Assembly: GCA_014655195.1 (NCBI GenBank)
Contig: BNBH01000025.1
Coordinates: forward strand, 55,879-119,878
Reading direction: 5' to 3'
Length of the DNA: 64,000 bases
Source of the DNA: Streptomyces cellulosae
GTDB taxonomy: Bacteria; Actinomycetota; Actinomycetes; Streptomycetales; Streptomycetaceae
Made by a program: the position numbers and the translations under genes. Of this stretch, positions 39,890-50,367 are shown in pieces. Each line of letters starts with the position of its first letter. Positions within the stretch are counted from its first letter, which is position 1. A model generated the notes under the pieces. That model saw only the letters and a program-made list of their open reading frames with translations. It was not told the DNA's origin and ran no database searches.

Positions 39890-41519
39890 CGTCCCCGAAC
39901 CGAACCGCCGCCCCGAGTGGGCCGCCCTGGAACAGCACCGCGACCAGGGGGTCCCGGGCCTGCGCGACCTGTTCACCGACGACCCGTCCCGCGCCGAGCG
40001 GTACGTCGTGCACGTCGGCGACCTGCGGATCGACTACTCCAAGCATCTGGTGACCGACGAGACGCTGCGGCTGCTGCGGGAACTGGCCGCGGCCACGGAC
40101 GTGTTCGGGCTGCGGGACGCGATGTTCCGCGGGGAGCGGATCAACACCACCGAGGACCGCGCGGTGCTGCACACCGCGCTGCGCGCGCCGAGGGACGCGG
40201 TGGTCGAGGTCGACGGGGAGAACGTCGTCCCGGCCGTGCACGCGGTCCTGGACCGGATGGCCGACTTCGCCAACCGGGTCCGCTCCGGCGAGTGGACCGG
40301 TCACACGGGCCGGCGGATCCGCAACGTCGTCAACATCGGCATCGGCGGCTCCGACCTGGGCCCGGCGATGGCGTACGAGGCGCTGCGCGCCTACACCGCG
40401 CGGGACTTGACGTTCCGGTTCGTGTCCAACGTGGACGGCGCGGATCTGCACGAGGCGATCCGGGACCTGGATCCGGCGGAGACGCTGTTCATCGTGGCGT
40501 CGAAGACGTTCACCACGATCGAGACGGTCACCAACGCCACGTCCGCCCGCGCCTGGCTGCTGGACGAACTCGGGGACGAGAAGGCGGTGGCGCGGCACTT
40601 CGTGGCGCTGTCGACGAACGCGGAGAAGGTGTCGGCGTTCGGGATCGACACGGCGAACATGTTCGAGTTCTGGGACTGGGTCGGCGGGCGGTACTCCTAC
40701 GACTCGGCGATCGGGCTGTCGCTGATGATCGCGATCGGTCCGGACCGGTTCCGGGAGATGCTGGACGGTTTCCGTATCGTCGACGACCATTTCCGCACGG
40801 CCCCGCCGGAGGCCAACGCGCCCTTGATCATGGGCCTGTTGGGGGTCTGGTACAACAACTTCCACGACGCGCAGTCGCACGCGGTGCTGCCGTACTCGCA
40901 CTACCTGTCGAAGTTCACCGCCTACCTCCAGCAGCTCGACATGGAGTCCAACGGCAAGTCGGTGGACCGCCAGGGCAGGCCTGTGAGCTGGCAGACGGGG
41001 CCGGTCGTCTGGGGCACCCCGGGCACCAACGGGCAGCACGCCTACTACCAGTTGATCCACCAGGGCACCAAGCTCATCCCCGCCGACCTGATCGGCTTCG
41101 TCCGCCCGATCGCCGAGCTGAGCGACCGGCTGAAGGCGCAGCACGACCTGCTGATGGCCAACCTGCTCGCCCAGGGGCAGGCGCTGGCCTTCGGCAAGAC
41201 CCCGGACGAGGTGCGCGCCGAGGGCGTGCCCGAGGAGCTGGTCCCGCACAAGACCTTCCAGGGCAACCACCCCACCACGACGATCCTGGCCACCGAGCTG
41301 ACCCCGTCGGTGCTGGGCCAGCTGGTCGCCCTCTACGAGCACAAGGTGTTCACGCAGGGCGCGATCTGGAACATCGACTCCTTCGACCAGTGGGGCGTCG
41401 AACTCGGCAAGGTCCTCGCCAAGCGTGTGGAGCCCGCCCTCACCGAGGGCGCCGACGTCCCCGGCCTCGACCCGTCCACGGCCGCGCTGGTGGCCGCCTA
41501 CCGCGAACGCAGGAAGTGA
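39882..41519 (+). CDS. pgi: Glucose-6-phosphate isomerase
   Basis: 545 residues. PGI signatures VNIGIGGSDLGPAMAYEAL and VASKTFTTIETVTNA (about 205-219), with the catalytic His region GTNGQHAYYQLIHQG (about 381-395) and the C-terminal Lys in FDQWGVELGKVLAK. It interconverts glucose-6-P and fructose-6-P and can recycle carbon back into the oxidative pentose pathway. It starts 8 bp inside opcA. Confidence 0.97.
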   Translation: MSDVPEPNRRPEWAALEQHRDQGVPGLRDLFTDDPSRAERYVVHVGDLRIDYSKHLVTDETLRLLRELAAATDVFGLRDAMFRGERINTTEDRAVLHTALRAPRDAVVEVDGENVVPAVHAVLDRMADFANRVRSGEWTGHTGRRIRNVVNIGIGGSDLGPAMAYEALRAYTARDLTFRFVSNVDGADLHEAIRDLDPAETLFIVASKTFTTIETVTNATSARAWLLDELGDEKAVARHFVALSTNAEKVSAFGIDTANMFEFWDWVGGRYSYDSAIGLSLMIAIGPDRFREMLDGFRIVDDHFRTAPPEANAPLIMGLLGVWYNNFHDAQSHAVLPYSHYLSKFTAYLQQLDMESNGKSVDRQGRPVSWQTGPVVWGTPGTNGQHAYYQLIHQGTKLIPADLIGFVRPIAELSDRLKAQHDLLMANLLAQGQALAFGKTPDEVRAEGVPEELVPHKTFQGNHPTTTILATELTPSVLGQLVALYEHKVFTQGAIWNIDSFDQWGVELGKVLAKRVEPALTEGADVPGLDPSTAALVAAYRERRK

Positions 41520-41525
41520 ACTGAC

Positions 41526-42404
41526 ATGCAGATCGGTCTTGTTGGTCTCGGCAAGATGGGCGGCAACATGCGCGAGCGGCTGCGCCGCGCGGGCCACACC
41601 GTCATCGGCTTCGACACCAATCCCGCGGTGTCCGACGTGCCGCACCTGTCCGACCTGGTCGACCAGCTCGAGGGGCCGCGCGCGGTGTGGGTGATGGTGC
41701 CCGCGGGCGGCCCCACCCAGGAGGTCATCGACCGCCTCGCGAGCCTCCTCAAGCACGACGACGTCGTGGTGGACGGCGGCAACTCCCGCTGGACCGACGA
41801 CGAGAAGCACGCCAAGGAGCTGGCCGCCCGCGGTATCGGGTTCGTCGACGCCGGCGTCTCCGGCGGCGTGTGGGGCCTGGAGCACGGCTACGCCCTGATG
41901 GTCGGCGGCGAGAAGGAGTACGTGGAGCGGCTCGAGCCGATCTTCGAGGCCCTCAAGCCGGACGGCCCGTACGGGTACGTCCACGCGGGCAAGGTGGGCG
42001 CCGGGCACTTCGCGAAGATGGTCCACAACGGCATCGAGTACGCCATGATGCAGGCCTACGCCGAGGGCTGGGAGCTGCTGGAGAAGGTCGACTCGGTGGA
42101 CAACGTGCGTGAGGTGTTCCGCTCCTGGCAGGACGGCACCGTCATCCGCTCCTGGCTGCTGGACCTCGCGGTCAACGCCCTCGACGACGACGAGCACCTG
42201 CGGCGGCTGCGCGGTTACGCCGAGGACTCGGGCGAGGGCCGCTGGACGGTGGAGGCGGCCATCGACAACGCGGTGCCGCTGCCCGCGATCACCGCGTCCC
42301 TGTTCGCCCGGTTCACCTCCCGCCAGGAGGACTCGCCGCAGATGAAGATGGTGGCGGCACTGCGGAACCAGTTCGGCGGGCACGCCGTCGAGAAGAAGGC
42401 GTAG
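41526..42404 (+). CDS. gnd: 6-phosphogluconate dehydrogenase, decarboxylating (short type)
   Basis: 292 residues, the short monomer class rather than the 470-residue enzyme. NAD(P)-binding IGLVGLGKMGGNM at the N-terminus, VDGGNSRWTDDEKHA, GVSGGVWGLEHGYALMVGG and the catalytic-Lys region GAGHFAKMVHNGIEYAMMQA (about 159-178). It oxidatively decarboxylates 6-phosphogluconate to ribulose-5-phosphate. It follows pgi by 6 nt. Confidence 0.95.
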   Translation: MQIGLVGLGKMGGNMRERLRRAGHTVIGFDTNPAVSDVPHLSDLVDQLEGPRAVWVMVPAGGPTQEVIDRLASLLKHDDVVVDGGNSRWTDDEKHAKELAARGIGFVDAGVSGGVWGLEHGYALMVGGEKEYVERLEPIFEALKPDGPYGYVHAGKVGAGHFAKMVHNGIEYAMMQAYAEGWELLEKVDSVDNVREVFRSWQDGTVIRSWLLDLAVNALDDDEHLRRLRGYAEDSGEGRWTVEAAIDNAVPLPAITASLFARFTSRQEDSPQMKMVAALRNQFGGHAVEKKA

Positions 42405-42409
42405 GGCCC

Positions 42410-43000
42410 GTGGGGGATCTGCTGCTCGCGCGGCACGGGGAGACGGAGTGGAGCAGGGCGGGCCGCCACACCGGCGGCACCGACCTGCCGCTGACGCCGG
42501 CCGGCGAGACCCAGGCCCGGTCGCTGGCGCCGCTGCTGGCGGGCCGTGCCTTCGCGCTGGTCCTCACCAGCCCGCTGACCCGCGCCCGCCGCACCGCCGA
42601 ACTGGCGGGCCTCACCGGCGCCGAGCCGGAGCCGGACCTGCGGGAGTGGGACTACGGGGCGTACGAGGGCGTGACCACCGCCGACATCCACACCACCCTG
42701 CCGACATGGGACCTGTGGACCGACGGGGTGCCGCCGGGCGAGGAGTTCCCCGGTGAGTCCCCGGAGCAAGTGGGCGCCCGCGCGGACCGGGTGCTGGAGC
42801 GGGTCGCCGGGGCGCTGGACCAGGGGGACGTGATGCTGGTCGCGCACGGTCATCTGCTGCGGGTCCTCACGGCGCGACGCCTGGGCCTCCCCCCGTCCCA
42901 CGGCCGCCTCTTCCGCCTGGAAACAGGCACGCTGAGCCGGCTGTCCCTGGAGCACGGACGGCCGGTGATCGCGGAATGGAACACGCGGCCGACGGGCTGA
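42410..43000 (+). CDS. Histidine phosphatase superfamily (phosphoglycerate mutase-like) protein
   Basis: 196 residues. Phosphohistidine motif LLLARHGETEWSRAGRHTGG at the N-terminus, LTSPLTRARRTAEL (conserved Arg), and distal catalytic His in VMLVAHGHLLRVL. It is probably a sugar-phosphate or broad phosphatase rather than a glycolytic mutase, given the length. GTG start 5 nt after gnd, so the fifth gene of the operon. Confidence 0.88.
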   Translation: MGDLLLARHGETEWSRAGRHTGGTDLPLTPAGETQARSLAPLLAGRAFALVLTSPLTRARRTAELAGLTGAEPEPDLREWDYGAYEGVTTADIHTTLPTWDLWTDGVPPGEEFPGESPEQVGARADRVLERVAGALDQGDVMLVAHGHLLRVLTARRLGLPPSHGRLFRLETGTLSRLSLEHGRPVIAEWNTRPTG

Positions 43001-43078
43001 CCGCCCTTTTCCTGACAGGGTCCCGGTGCGACCCACACGCCCTCCGTCGGCCGACGGGACGCGCCTGCGCCCTTCGGC

Positions 43079-43308
43079 AGACGTGACGACGGCTTCCCCG
43101 GCCCCGCGAGACCCGGCCCCAGGCCGCACCGCAGGCGCGACGGTGACCCCGCCCTGCCCCGACAGGACGCGCCCCTCGCCGTTCAGCAGACGTGACGACG
43201 GCTCCCCCGGCCCCGCGAGACCCGGCCCCAGGCCGCACCGCAGGCGCGACGGTGACCCCGCCCTGCCCCGACAGGACGCGCCCCTCGCCGCACCGTAGAC
43301 GTGACGGT
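43079..43308. repeat. 109-bp tandem repeat, two full copies plus partial third, in a 605-bp gene-free region
   Basis: Units start at 43079, 43188 and 43297 (AGACGTGACG). The first two are nearly identical over 109 bp; the third stops after about 12 bp. The unit is GC-rich and contains CCCGCGAGACCCGGCCCC and ACAGGACGCGCCCCTCGCC. The wider gap 43001-43605 between the phosphatase and the UvrA-like gene has no convincing gene; apart from these repeats and the promoter for the next gene near its end, I see nothing in it. Confidence 0.9.
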
Positions 43309-43605
43309 GGCACGCCAGCAGCCACCCCGGCCCCGCGCGGCACACCCCTCGCCCTACCGGCGGCGCCTCAGCCGCACATCCGCGGCAGATCAGTAATGGA
43401 GAAGCCCCGGCGGCAGCCCTCCGCCTAGGCTGGCGACGGCGCGCGACGCCCGGGGCGGGGGACGCCGTACGGGCCGGCCGGGACGCGGCCGTGGGCGCGC
43501 CGCCACGGGCCGGCCGGACGTACCCTGCCGCCGGCCGGACCGAGCCGGGGAACGCCGGCGGGGGCCGCGACGGCGGACCCGCCCGACGGATGGAGAACCA
43601 CGACC

Positions 43606-45981
<2,376 letters not shown>

Positions 45982-45994
45982 CCGCGGACCGGGT

Positions 45995-46025
45995 GCGCCG
46001 GGGCTCGCTGTTCAGGCCCCGGCGC
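45995..46025. terminator. Hairpin terminator between convergent genes
   Basis: GCGCCGGGGC (45995-46004) pairs perfectly with 46016-46025 across an 11-nt loop. It follows the UvrA-like stop codon by 14 nt and overlaps the last codons of the convergent PPOX gene. Confidence 0.65.
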
Positions 46026-46461
46026 CCCGGCGCGGGATGCCGTAGGCCCGGTCGACGTGCAGCCGCAGCACCAGCCGCCGGTCGCGGACCATCGCCGCCC
46101 GGTACTCCTCCCAGTCCTCGTGCTCCCCGTTGATGTCCCGGTAGAGCCGGATCAGCTCCTCCACCGTCTCGTCGTACGGCTGCCCCGCGACCGGCGTCAG
46201 CTCGGCGGTGCCCTCGGCGACGGTGTACGCCCAGCGGTCCGGGGTGGTCACGTGGTACGACGCGCGGGGGTCGCGCCGCAGGTTGCGGGTCTTCGCCCGG
46301 TCGTCGGTGAGGGAAACGCGGATGACCCGCTCGTCGGGGTAGTAGGCGTGCATGACGTTGGACAGCTGGGGCCGTCCGTCGCGTTTGATCGTGACGAGCA
46401 CTCCGCCGTGCCCCTCGGTGAGCAGGGCGAGCAGTGCGTTCTGTTCTGCGTCCTGGGTCAT
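46012..46461 (-). CDS. PPOX-class (F420- or flavin-dependent) oxidoreductase
   Basis: 149 residues, split beta-barrel pyridoxamine-phosphate-oxidase fold. LLTEGHGGVLVTIKRDGRPQ near the N-terminus, then LSNVMHAYYPDERVIRVSLT and RAKTRNLRRDPRASYHVTTP are typical of the actinobacterial F420-binding subgroup. It likely reduces or oxidises an unknown small molecule. The ATG at 46461 is 48 bp from the divergent serine hydrolase start. Confidence 0.87.
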   Translation of the reverse strand: MTQDAEQNALLALLTEGHGGVLVTIKRDGRPQLSNVMHAYYPDERVIRVSLTDDRAKTRNLRRDPRASYHVTTPDRWAYTVAEGTAELTPVAGQPYDETVEELIRLYRDINGEHEDWEEYRAAMVRDRRLVLRLHVDRAYGIPRRGAGA

Positions 46462-46509
46462 GCTTCGATCAACGGCCCGCACCGGGCCGGCGTTCCCCGG
46501 AGGTGTGCG

Positions 46510-47736
46510 ATGGCGGTGCTGCGGCAGGAGGCCGATCCCGGCGAGGCGGGGCTGGACCCGGACGCTCTGGGGCGGCTCGACCGGGAGCTGGCCCGCCGGG
46601 TCGACGGCGGGGAGATGCCCGGGTTCCTGGTCGCGCTCGCCCGCGCGGGGCGCGTCGCGCATCTGACGGCGTACGGGGCGCGGGATCTCGCGGCCGGGCT
46701 GCCGGTGGAGAGCGACACGCTGTGGCGCATCTACTCCATGACCAAGCCGGTGACCACCGTGGGCGCGCTGATGCTGGTGGAGGACGGGCTGCTGTCCCTG
46801 GACGACGAGGTGGGCCGCCACCTGCCGGCGTTCGCCGAGCCGCGCGTCTACGTGGACGGCTCGGGCGACCAGGTGCGCACCCGCCCGGCGGACGGCCCGC
46901 TGCTGGTGCGGCATCTGATGACGCACACCGCCGGGCTGACGTTCGCCTTCTACCACGCCCATCCGGTCGACGCCCTGTACCGCGCGGCCGGGCTGGACTC
47001 GTCGGTGGCGCCCGGCACCGACCTCGCCGGGACGACGGACGTGTACGCGAGCCTGCCGCTGCAGTTCGACCCGGGCACGCGGTGGAACTACTCGGTCGCC
47101 ACGAACGTGCTCGGCCGGATCATCGAGGTCGTCTCCGGGCTCCCCCTCGACACCTACCTCGCCGAGCGTGTGTTCCGGCCGCTCGGCATGGAGGACGCCG
47201 GGTTCGAGGTGACCGACGCGCAGGCGGAACGGCTGGCGGAGCTGTACGGCGAGACGGACGACGGGGGCATCGAGCCGATCGACGGGCTGCCGCTGCGGGG
47301 CCGCCCCCGCTTCCTGTCCGGCAGCGGCGGCATGGTCGCCTCCGCGCACGACATGCACCGCTTCATGGAACTGCTGCGCCGACAGGGCGAACTCGACGGC
47401 ACCCGGCTGCTCCGCCCGGAGACGGTCGCCCTGATGACCCGCAACCACCTGCCCGGCGGCGCCGATCTGCGCACCGTCGGCGCGCCCCCGCACGACGACC
47501 GCGGCAACGAGGGCGTCGGGTTCGGCCTCGGCGTCTCCGTGGTCGTCGACCCGTCACGCACCCGCGAGCCGTCCGGCCTCGGCGCCTACGGCTGGAGCGG
47601 GGTGGCCACCACCACCTTCTGGGTCGACCCCGGCCGCGACCTGACCGTGCAGTTCTACACACAGGTGCGGCCCAGGTCCTCCCACGCCGTCTACCGCGAC
47701 CTCAAAGGGCTGGTGCACGAGGCACTCGCCGACTGA
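46510..47736 (+). CDS. Serine hydrolase of the beta-lactamase/esterase family
   Basis: 408 residues. Catalytic SMTK (SxxK, about residues 77-80) with YSVATNVLG as the second motif and LSGSGGMVASAHDMHRFMEL later. No signal peptide, so an intracellular esterase (EstB-like, class C beta-lactamase fold) rather than a secreted beta-lactamase. ATG behind CCGGAGGTG. Substrate unknown. Confidence 0.87.
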   Translation: MAVLRQEADPGEAGLDPDALGRLDRELARRVDGGEMPGFLVALARAGRVAHLTAYGARDLAAGLPVESDTLWRIYSMTKPVTTVGALMLVEDGLLSLDDEVGRHLPAFAEPRVYVDGSGDQVRTRPADGPLLVRHLMTHTAGLTFAFYHAHPVDALYRAAGLDSSVAPGTDLAGTTDVYASLPLQFDPGTRWNYSVATNVLGRIIEVVSGLPLDTYLAERVFRPLGMEDAGFEVTDAQAERLAELYGETDDGGIEPIDGLPLRGRPRFLSGSGGMVASAHDMHRFMELLRRQGELDGTRLLRPETVALMTRNHLPGGADLRTVGAPPHDDRGNEGVGFGLGVSVVVDPSRTREPSGLGAYGWSGVATTTFWVDPGRDLTVQFYTQVRPRSSHAVYRDLKGLVHEALAD

Positions 47737-47773
47737 CCTCCGCACGGCGACGGCTGCTCCGGCCGACGGGGCG

Positions 47774-48433
47774 TCAGGACAGGTGCCCCACCGCGTCCAG
47801 GTGCGGAAGGTGGTGGTCGAGCCGCTCCCGCTTGGTGCGCAGGTAGGTGATGTTGCTCTCGCACGGCTCGATCAGCAGCGGCACCTGCTCGTCGACCTCC
47901 ACGCCGTGCCGGACCAACGCCTCGCGTTTGCGCGGGTTGTTGGACATCAGCCGCACCGACCGCACACCCAGGTCCTTCAGCATCCCGGCGGCCACGGCGT
48001 AGTCGCGGGCGTCGACCGGCAGTCCGAGCGCCAGGTTCGCCTCCACGGTGTCCAGGCCCTCCGCCTGGAGCGCCATCGCGCGCAGCTTGGCGAGCAGACC
48101 GATGCCGCGGCCCTCGTGGCCCCTCAAGTAGACGACGACGCCCGCCCCTTCGGCGACGACCGCGCGCAGCGCCGCGGCCAGCTGGTCGCCGCACTCGCAG
48201 TGCTGCGAGCCGAAGGCGTCGCCGGTGAGGCACTCCGAGTGCAGTCGGGTCAGCACCCGGTCCGCGCCCAGGTCGCCATGGACCAGGGCCACTTGTTCGT
48301 CACCGCGGTCGTGGTCCAGGTAACCGATCGCCTCGAACTTTCCGTACACGGTGGGCAGCGGCGCATTCACGACGCGTTCCACACCGGTCCGCCGCTGAGG
48401 CTGCTTGCCGAGTACGCCTATTTTTTCTGTCAT
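47774..48433 (-). CDS. GTP cyclohydrolase II variant (FAPy-forming type)
   Basis: 219 residues. The zinc cysteines (Cys68, Cys79, Cys81) lie in HSECLTGDAFGSQHCECG, the triphosphate/GTP site is LRGHEGRGIGLLAKLRA, and SVRLMSNNPRKREALVRHG follows. Position 120 is Met (LRAMALQ) where E. coli RibA has the catalytic Tyr105 (IRAYALQ). From memory, S. coelicolor SCO6655 has the same Met and stops at the formylated pyrimidine nucleotide FAPy. So this enzyme is probably not for riboflavin synthesis but for a dedicated pathway. Its ATG is only 42 bp from the divergent creatininase gene. Confidence 0.92.
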   Translation of the reverse strand: MTEKIGVLGKQPQRRTGVERVVNAPLPTVYGKFEAIGYLDHDRGDEQVALVHGDLGADRVLTRLHSECLTGDAFGSQHCECGDQLAAALRAVVAEGAGVVVYLRGHEGRGIGLLAKLRAMALQAEGLDTVEANLALGLPVDARDYAVAAGMLKDLGVRSVRLMSNNPRKREALVRHGVEVDEQVPLLIEPCESNITYLRTKRERLDHHLPHLDAVGHLS

Positions 48434-48475
48434 GATTCTCGAGTTCCTAAGCAGAGACGAAAGGCCGTGACGGAT

Positions 48476-49243
48476 ATGGGTGGTTCACACGAGCGGTCGG
48501 CGGCATACGGCCCGGTGCACGGTCTGTTGCCGGCGGATACTACAGAGGATGTACGGACGCGGGGAGCCGGCGTCTCACGTCAGATCGCGGTACTTCCGGT
48601 CGGAAGTCATGAACAGCACGGTCCCTTCCTGCCGCTGGCGACGGACACCCTGGTCGCCTGCGCGATCGCACGGGCGGTCGCCGGCTCCTACCCCGTGCAC
48701 CTCCTTCCTCCGGTGACCGTCTCCTGCTCGCACGAGCACGCGGCCTGGCCGGGCACGGTGTCCATCTCCGCCGTGACCCTGCACGCCGTGGTGCGGGACA
48801 TCGCCGACTCGCTGCGCCGCTCGGGCGTCGACACGCTGGTGCTGGTCAACGGGCACGGCGGCAACTACGTGCTGGGCAACGTCGTCCAGGAGGCCTCCGC
48901 GCGCGGTGAGCGGATGGCGCTCTTCCCCGCCCCGGAGGACTGGGAGGCGGCACGGGAACACGCCGGGGTCGTCACGTCGCTGCTGACGGACATGCACGCG
49001 GGCGAAATCGAGACGTCCATTCTTCTGCACACTTCTCCCGAGGTTCTCCGTCCCGGTTACGAGACGTCCGACCACGTTTCGGACGACCGGCGTCATCTGC
49101 TCACCACCGGAATGTCCGCCTATACGGATTCCGGCGTCATCGGCCGGCCTTCGCTGGGCACCGCGGAAAAGGGCAAGGAACTTCTCGCGAGCCTCGCGGA
49201 TTCCTTCGGCGCGTATTTCTCGCTCCTCACCTCCGACAGCTGA
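48476..49243 (+). CDS. Creatininase-family amidohydrolase, candidate FAPy deformylase
   Basis: 255 residues. Metal-binding GSHEQHGPFLPLATDTLVAC (about residues 43-62), VLVNGHGGNY and DMHAGEIETS carry the full Glu/His/Asp ligand set of the family. Archaeal ArfB/MfnB, which removes the formyl group from FAPy, belongs here, and the neighbouring cyclohydrolase probably makes FAPy; so a deformylase is the leading hypothesis. The ATG at 48476 is chosen, with a GTG at 48467 as alternative. The 3' end overlaps the convergent membrane-protein gene by 124 bp. Confidence 0.85.
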   Translation: MGGSHERSAAYGPVHGLLPADTTEDVRTRGAGVSRQIAVLPVGSHEQHGPFLPLATDTLVACAIARAVAGSYPVHLLPPVTVSCSHEHAAWPGTVSISAVTLHAVVRDIADSLRRSGVDTLVLVNGHGGNYVLGNVVQEASARGERMALFPAPEDWEAAREHAGVVTSLLTDMHAGEIETSILLHTSPEVLRPGYETSDHVSDDRRHLLTTGMSAYTDSGVIGRPSLGTAEKGKELLASLADSFGAYFSLLTSDS

Positions 49244-50367
49244 GCGGGAATCCGGACGACCGGGGCCGCTGCGCTCCGGTCGAACGGGCGGGGGCGGGCT
49301 TCTTCCACGGGGCGCGCCTTCTCCGCGAGTTGCCCGGGGCCGGTGGCTCTGCGGTCCCGGGTGGCGGCGTACCACCGGGCCACCAGCACGACCGCTCCCG
49401 GCAGGCTGGCCGCGAGGCTGAGCACCCCGTACACCACGGCGACCGTCAGCCCTCGTCCCGCGCCGAGCCCCGCCGCGCCGAACGCCCAGGCGGCGACGCC
49501 CTCCCGCGGCCCCCAGCCGCCCACGTTCAGCGGCAGGCTCATCGCGAGCAGGGCCAGCAGGGCGAGCGGCAGCAGCTCCGCCACCGACGCCCCGGCACCG
49601 GCGACGTCCGCGGCGAGGACGAACATGGCCACGTATCCGGCGAGCACGACGACGGACGACACGAGGACGCCCGGTGCGGCGGTCCGCGAGAACAGCGCCC
49701 GTCGCGCCTCGCCGAGCATCCCGCGCACCGCACGGGGCTTCCGCCCGGACGGCCGGTTCATCCGCAAAGCCAGCACCACCGCGCAGGCGCCCACCAGTGC
49801 GAGCCCGGCCAAGGGGGCGGCTGCCCGCATCTCGTCGCGGACCGGGGACGGCATGGCTACGAGGACGACTCCCCCGGCGGCGAACAGCGCGAGCTGCCCG
49901 GCGGTCCGCTCCATCACCACCGCCCGGACGCCCCGCCCGAGGTCACCGGCGTCCTGCCCGTGCCGCACGGCCCGGTGCACGTCGCCCAACACACCACCGG
50001 GAAGTGCCGCGTTGAGGAACAGCGCGCGGTAGTAGTCCGCAACGGCCGCGCCGAACGGCAGCCGGATGCCGATGCCGCGCGCCACCAGCGCCCAGCGCCA
50101 GGCGCTGAACACGGTGGTCACCAGGCCGATGCCGAGTGCGGCGGCCAGCGTGGCCGCGTCGATGCGCCGCACCCCGTCCACGAAGGCGCCGGTGCCGAGC
50201 CGCCAGAACAGCACGGCGAGGATGACGACACCGGCGAGCGTGCCGAGGCGGGTGCGCACGGCGGAACTGCCCAGCCGGCCGAGCACACGGCGCACGCCAC
50301 CCCCGTCCGACGGTCGTCGTTCCGCGGGCGCTTCCGCCTCGGCCGCCTCCCCCGTGTGCGTGCTCAT
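49120..50367 (-). CDS. Membrane flippase-like protein (LPG synthase TM region family)
   Basis: 415 residues, about eight or nine membrane segments after a 45-residue hydrophilic start. LALLAMSLPLNVGGWGPREG (about residues 281-300) and ALFLNAALPGGVLGDVHRAV (about 119-138) are the conserved blocks of the UPF0104/AglD-like family, associated with lipid-linked substrates. It lacks the soluble aminoacyl-transferase domain of MprF. ATGA overlap with the methyltransferase. The C-terminal 60 residues are hydrophilic and the last 41 codons run antisense to the creatininase gene. Confidence 0.82.
   Translation of the reverse strand: MSTHTGEAAEAEAPAERRPSDGGGVRRVLGRLGSSAVRTRLGTLAGVVILAVLFWRLGTGAFVDGVRRIDAATLAAALGIGLVTTVFSAWRWALVARGIGIRLPFGAAVADYYRALFLNAALPGGVLGDVHRAVRHGQDAGDLGRGVRAVVMERTAGQLALFAAGGVVLVAMPSPVRDEMRAAAPLAGLALVGACAVVLALRMNRPSGRKPRAVRGMLGEARRALFSRTAAPGVLVSSVVVLAGYVAMFVLAADVAGAGASVAELLPLALLALLAMSLPLNVGGWGPREGVAAWAFGAAGLGAGRGLTVAVVYGVLSLAASLPGAVVLVARWYAATRDRRATGPGQLAEKARPVEEARPRPFDRSAAAPVVRIPAQLSEVRSEKYAPKESARLARSSLPFSAVPSEGRPMTPESV

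Noticed and set aside
39810..42383. 857-codon minus-strand frame across opcA, pgi and gnd
   Set aside because: It spans three well-conserved enzymes on the other strand and has no domain of its own.
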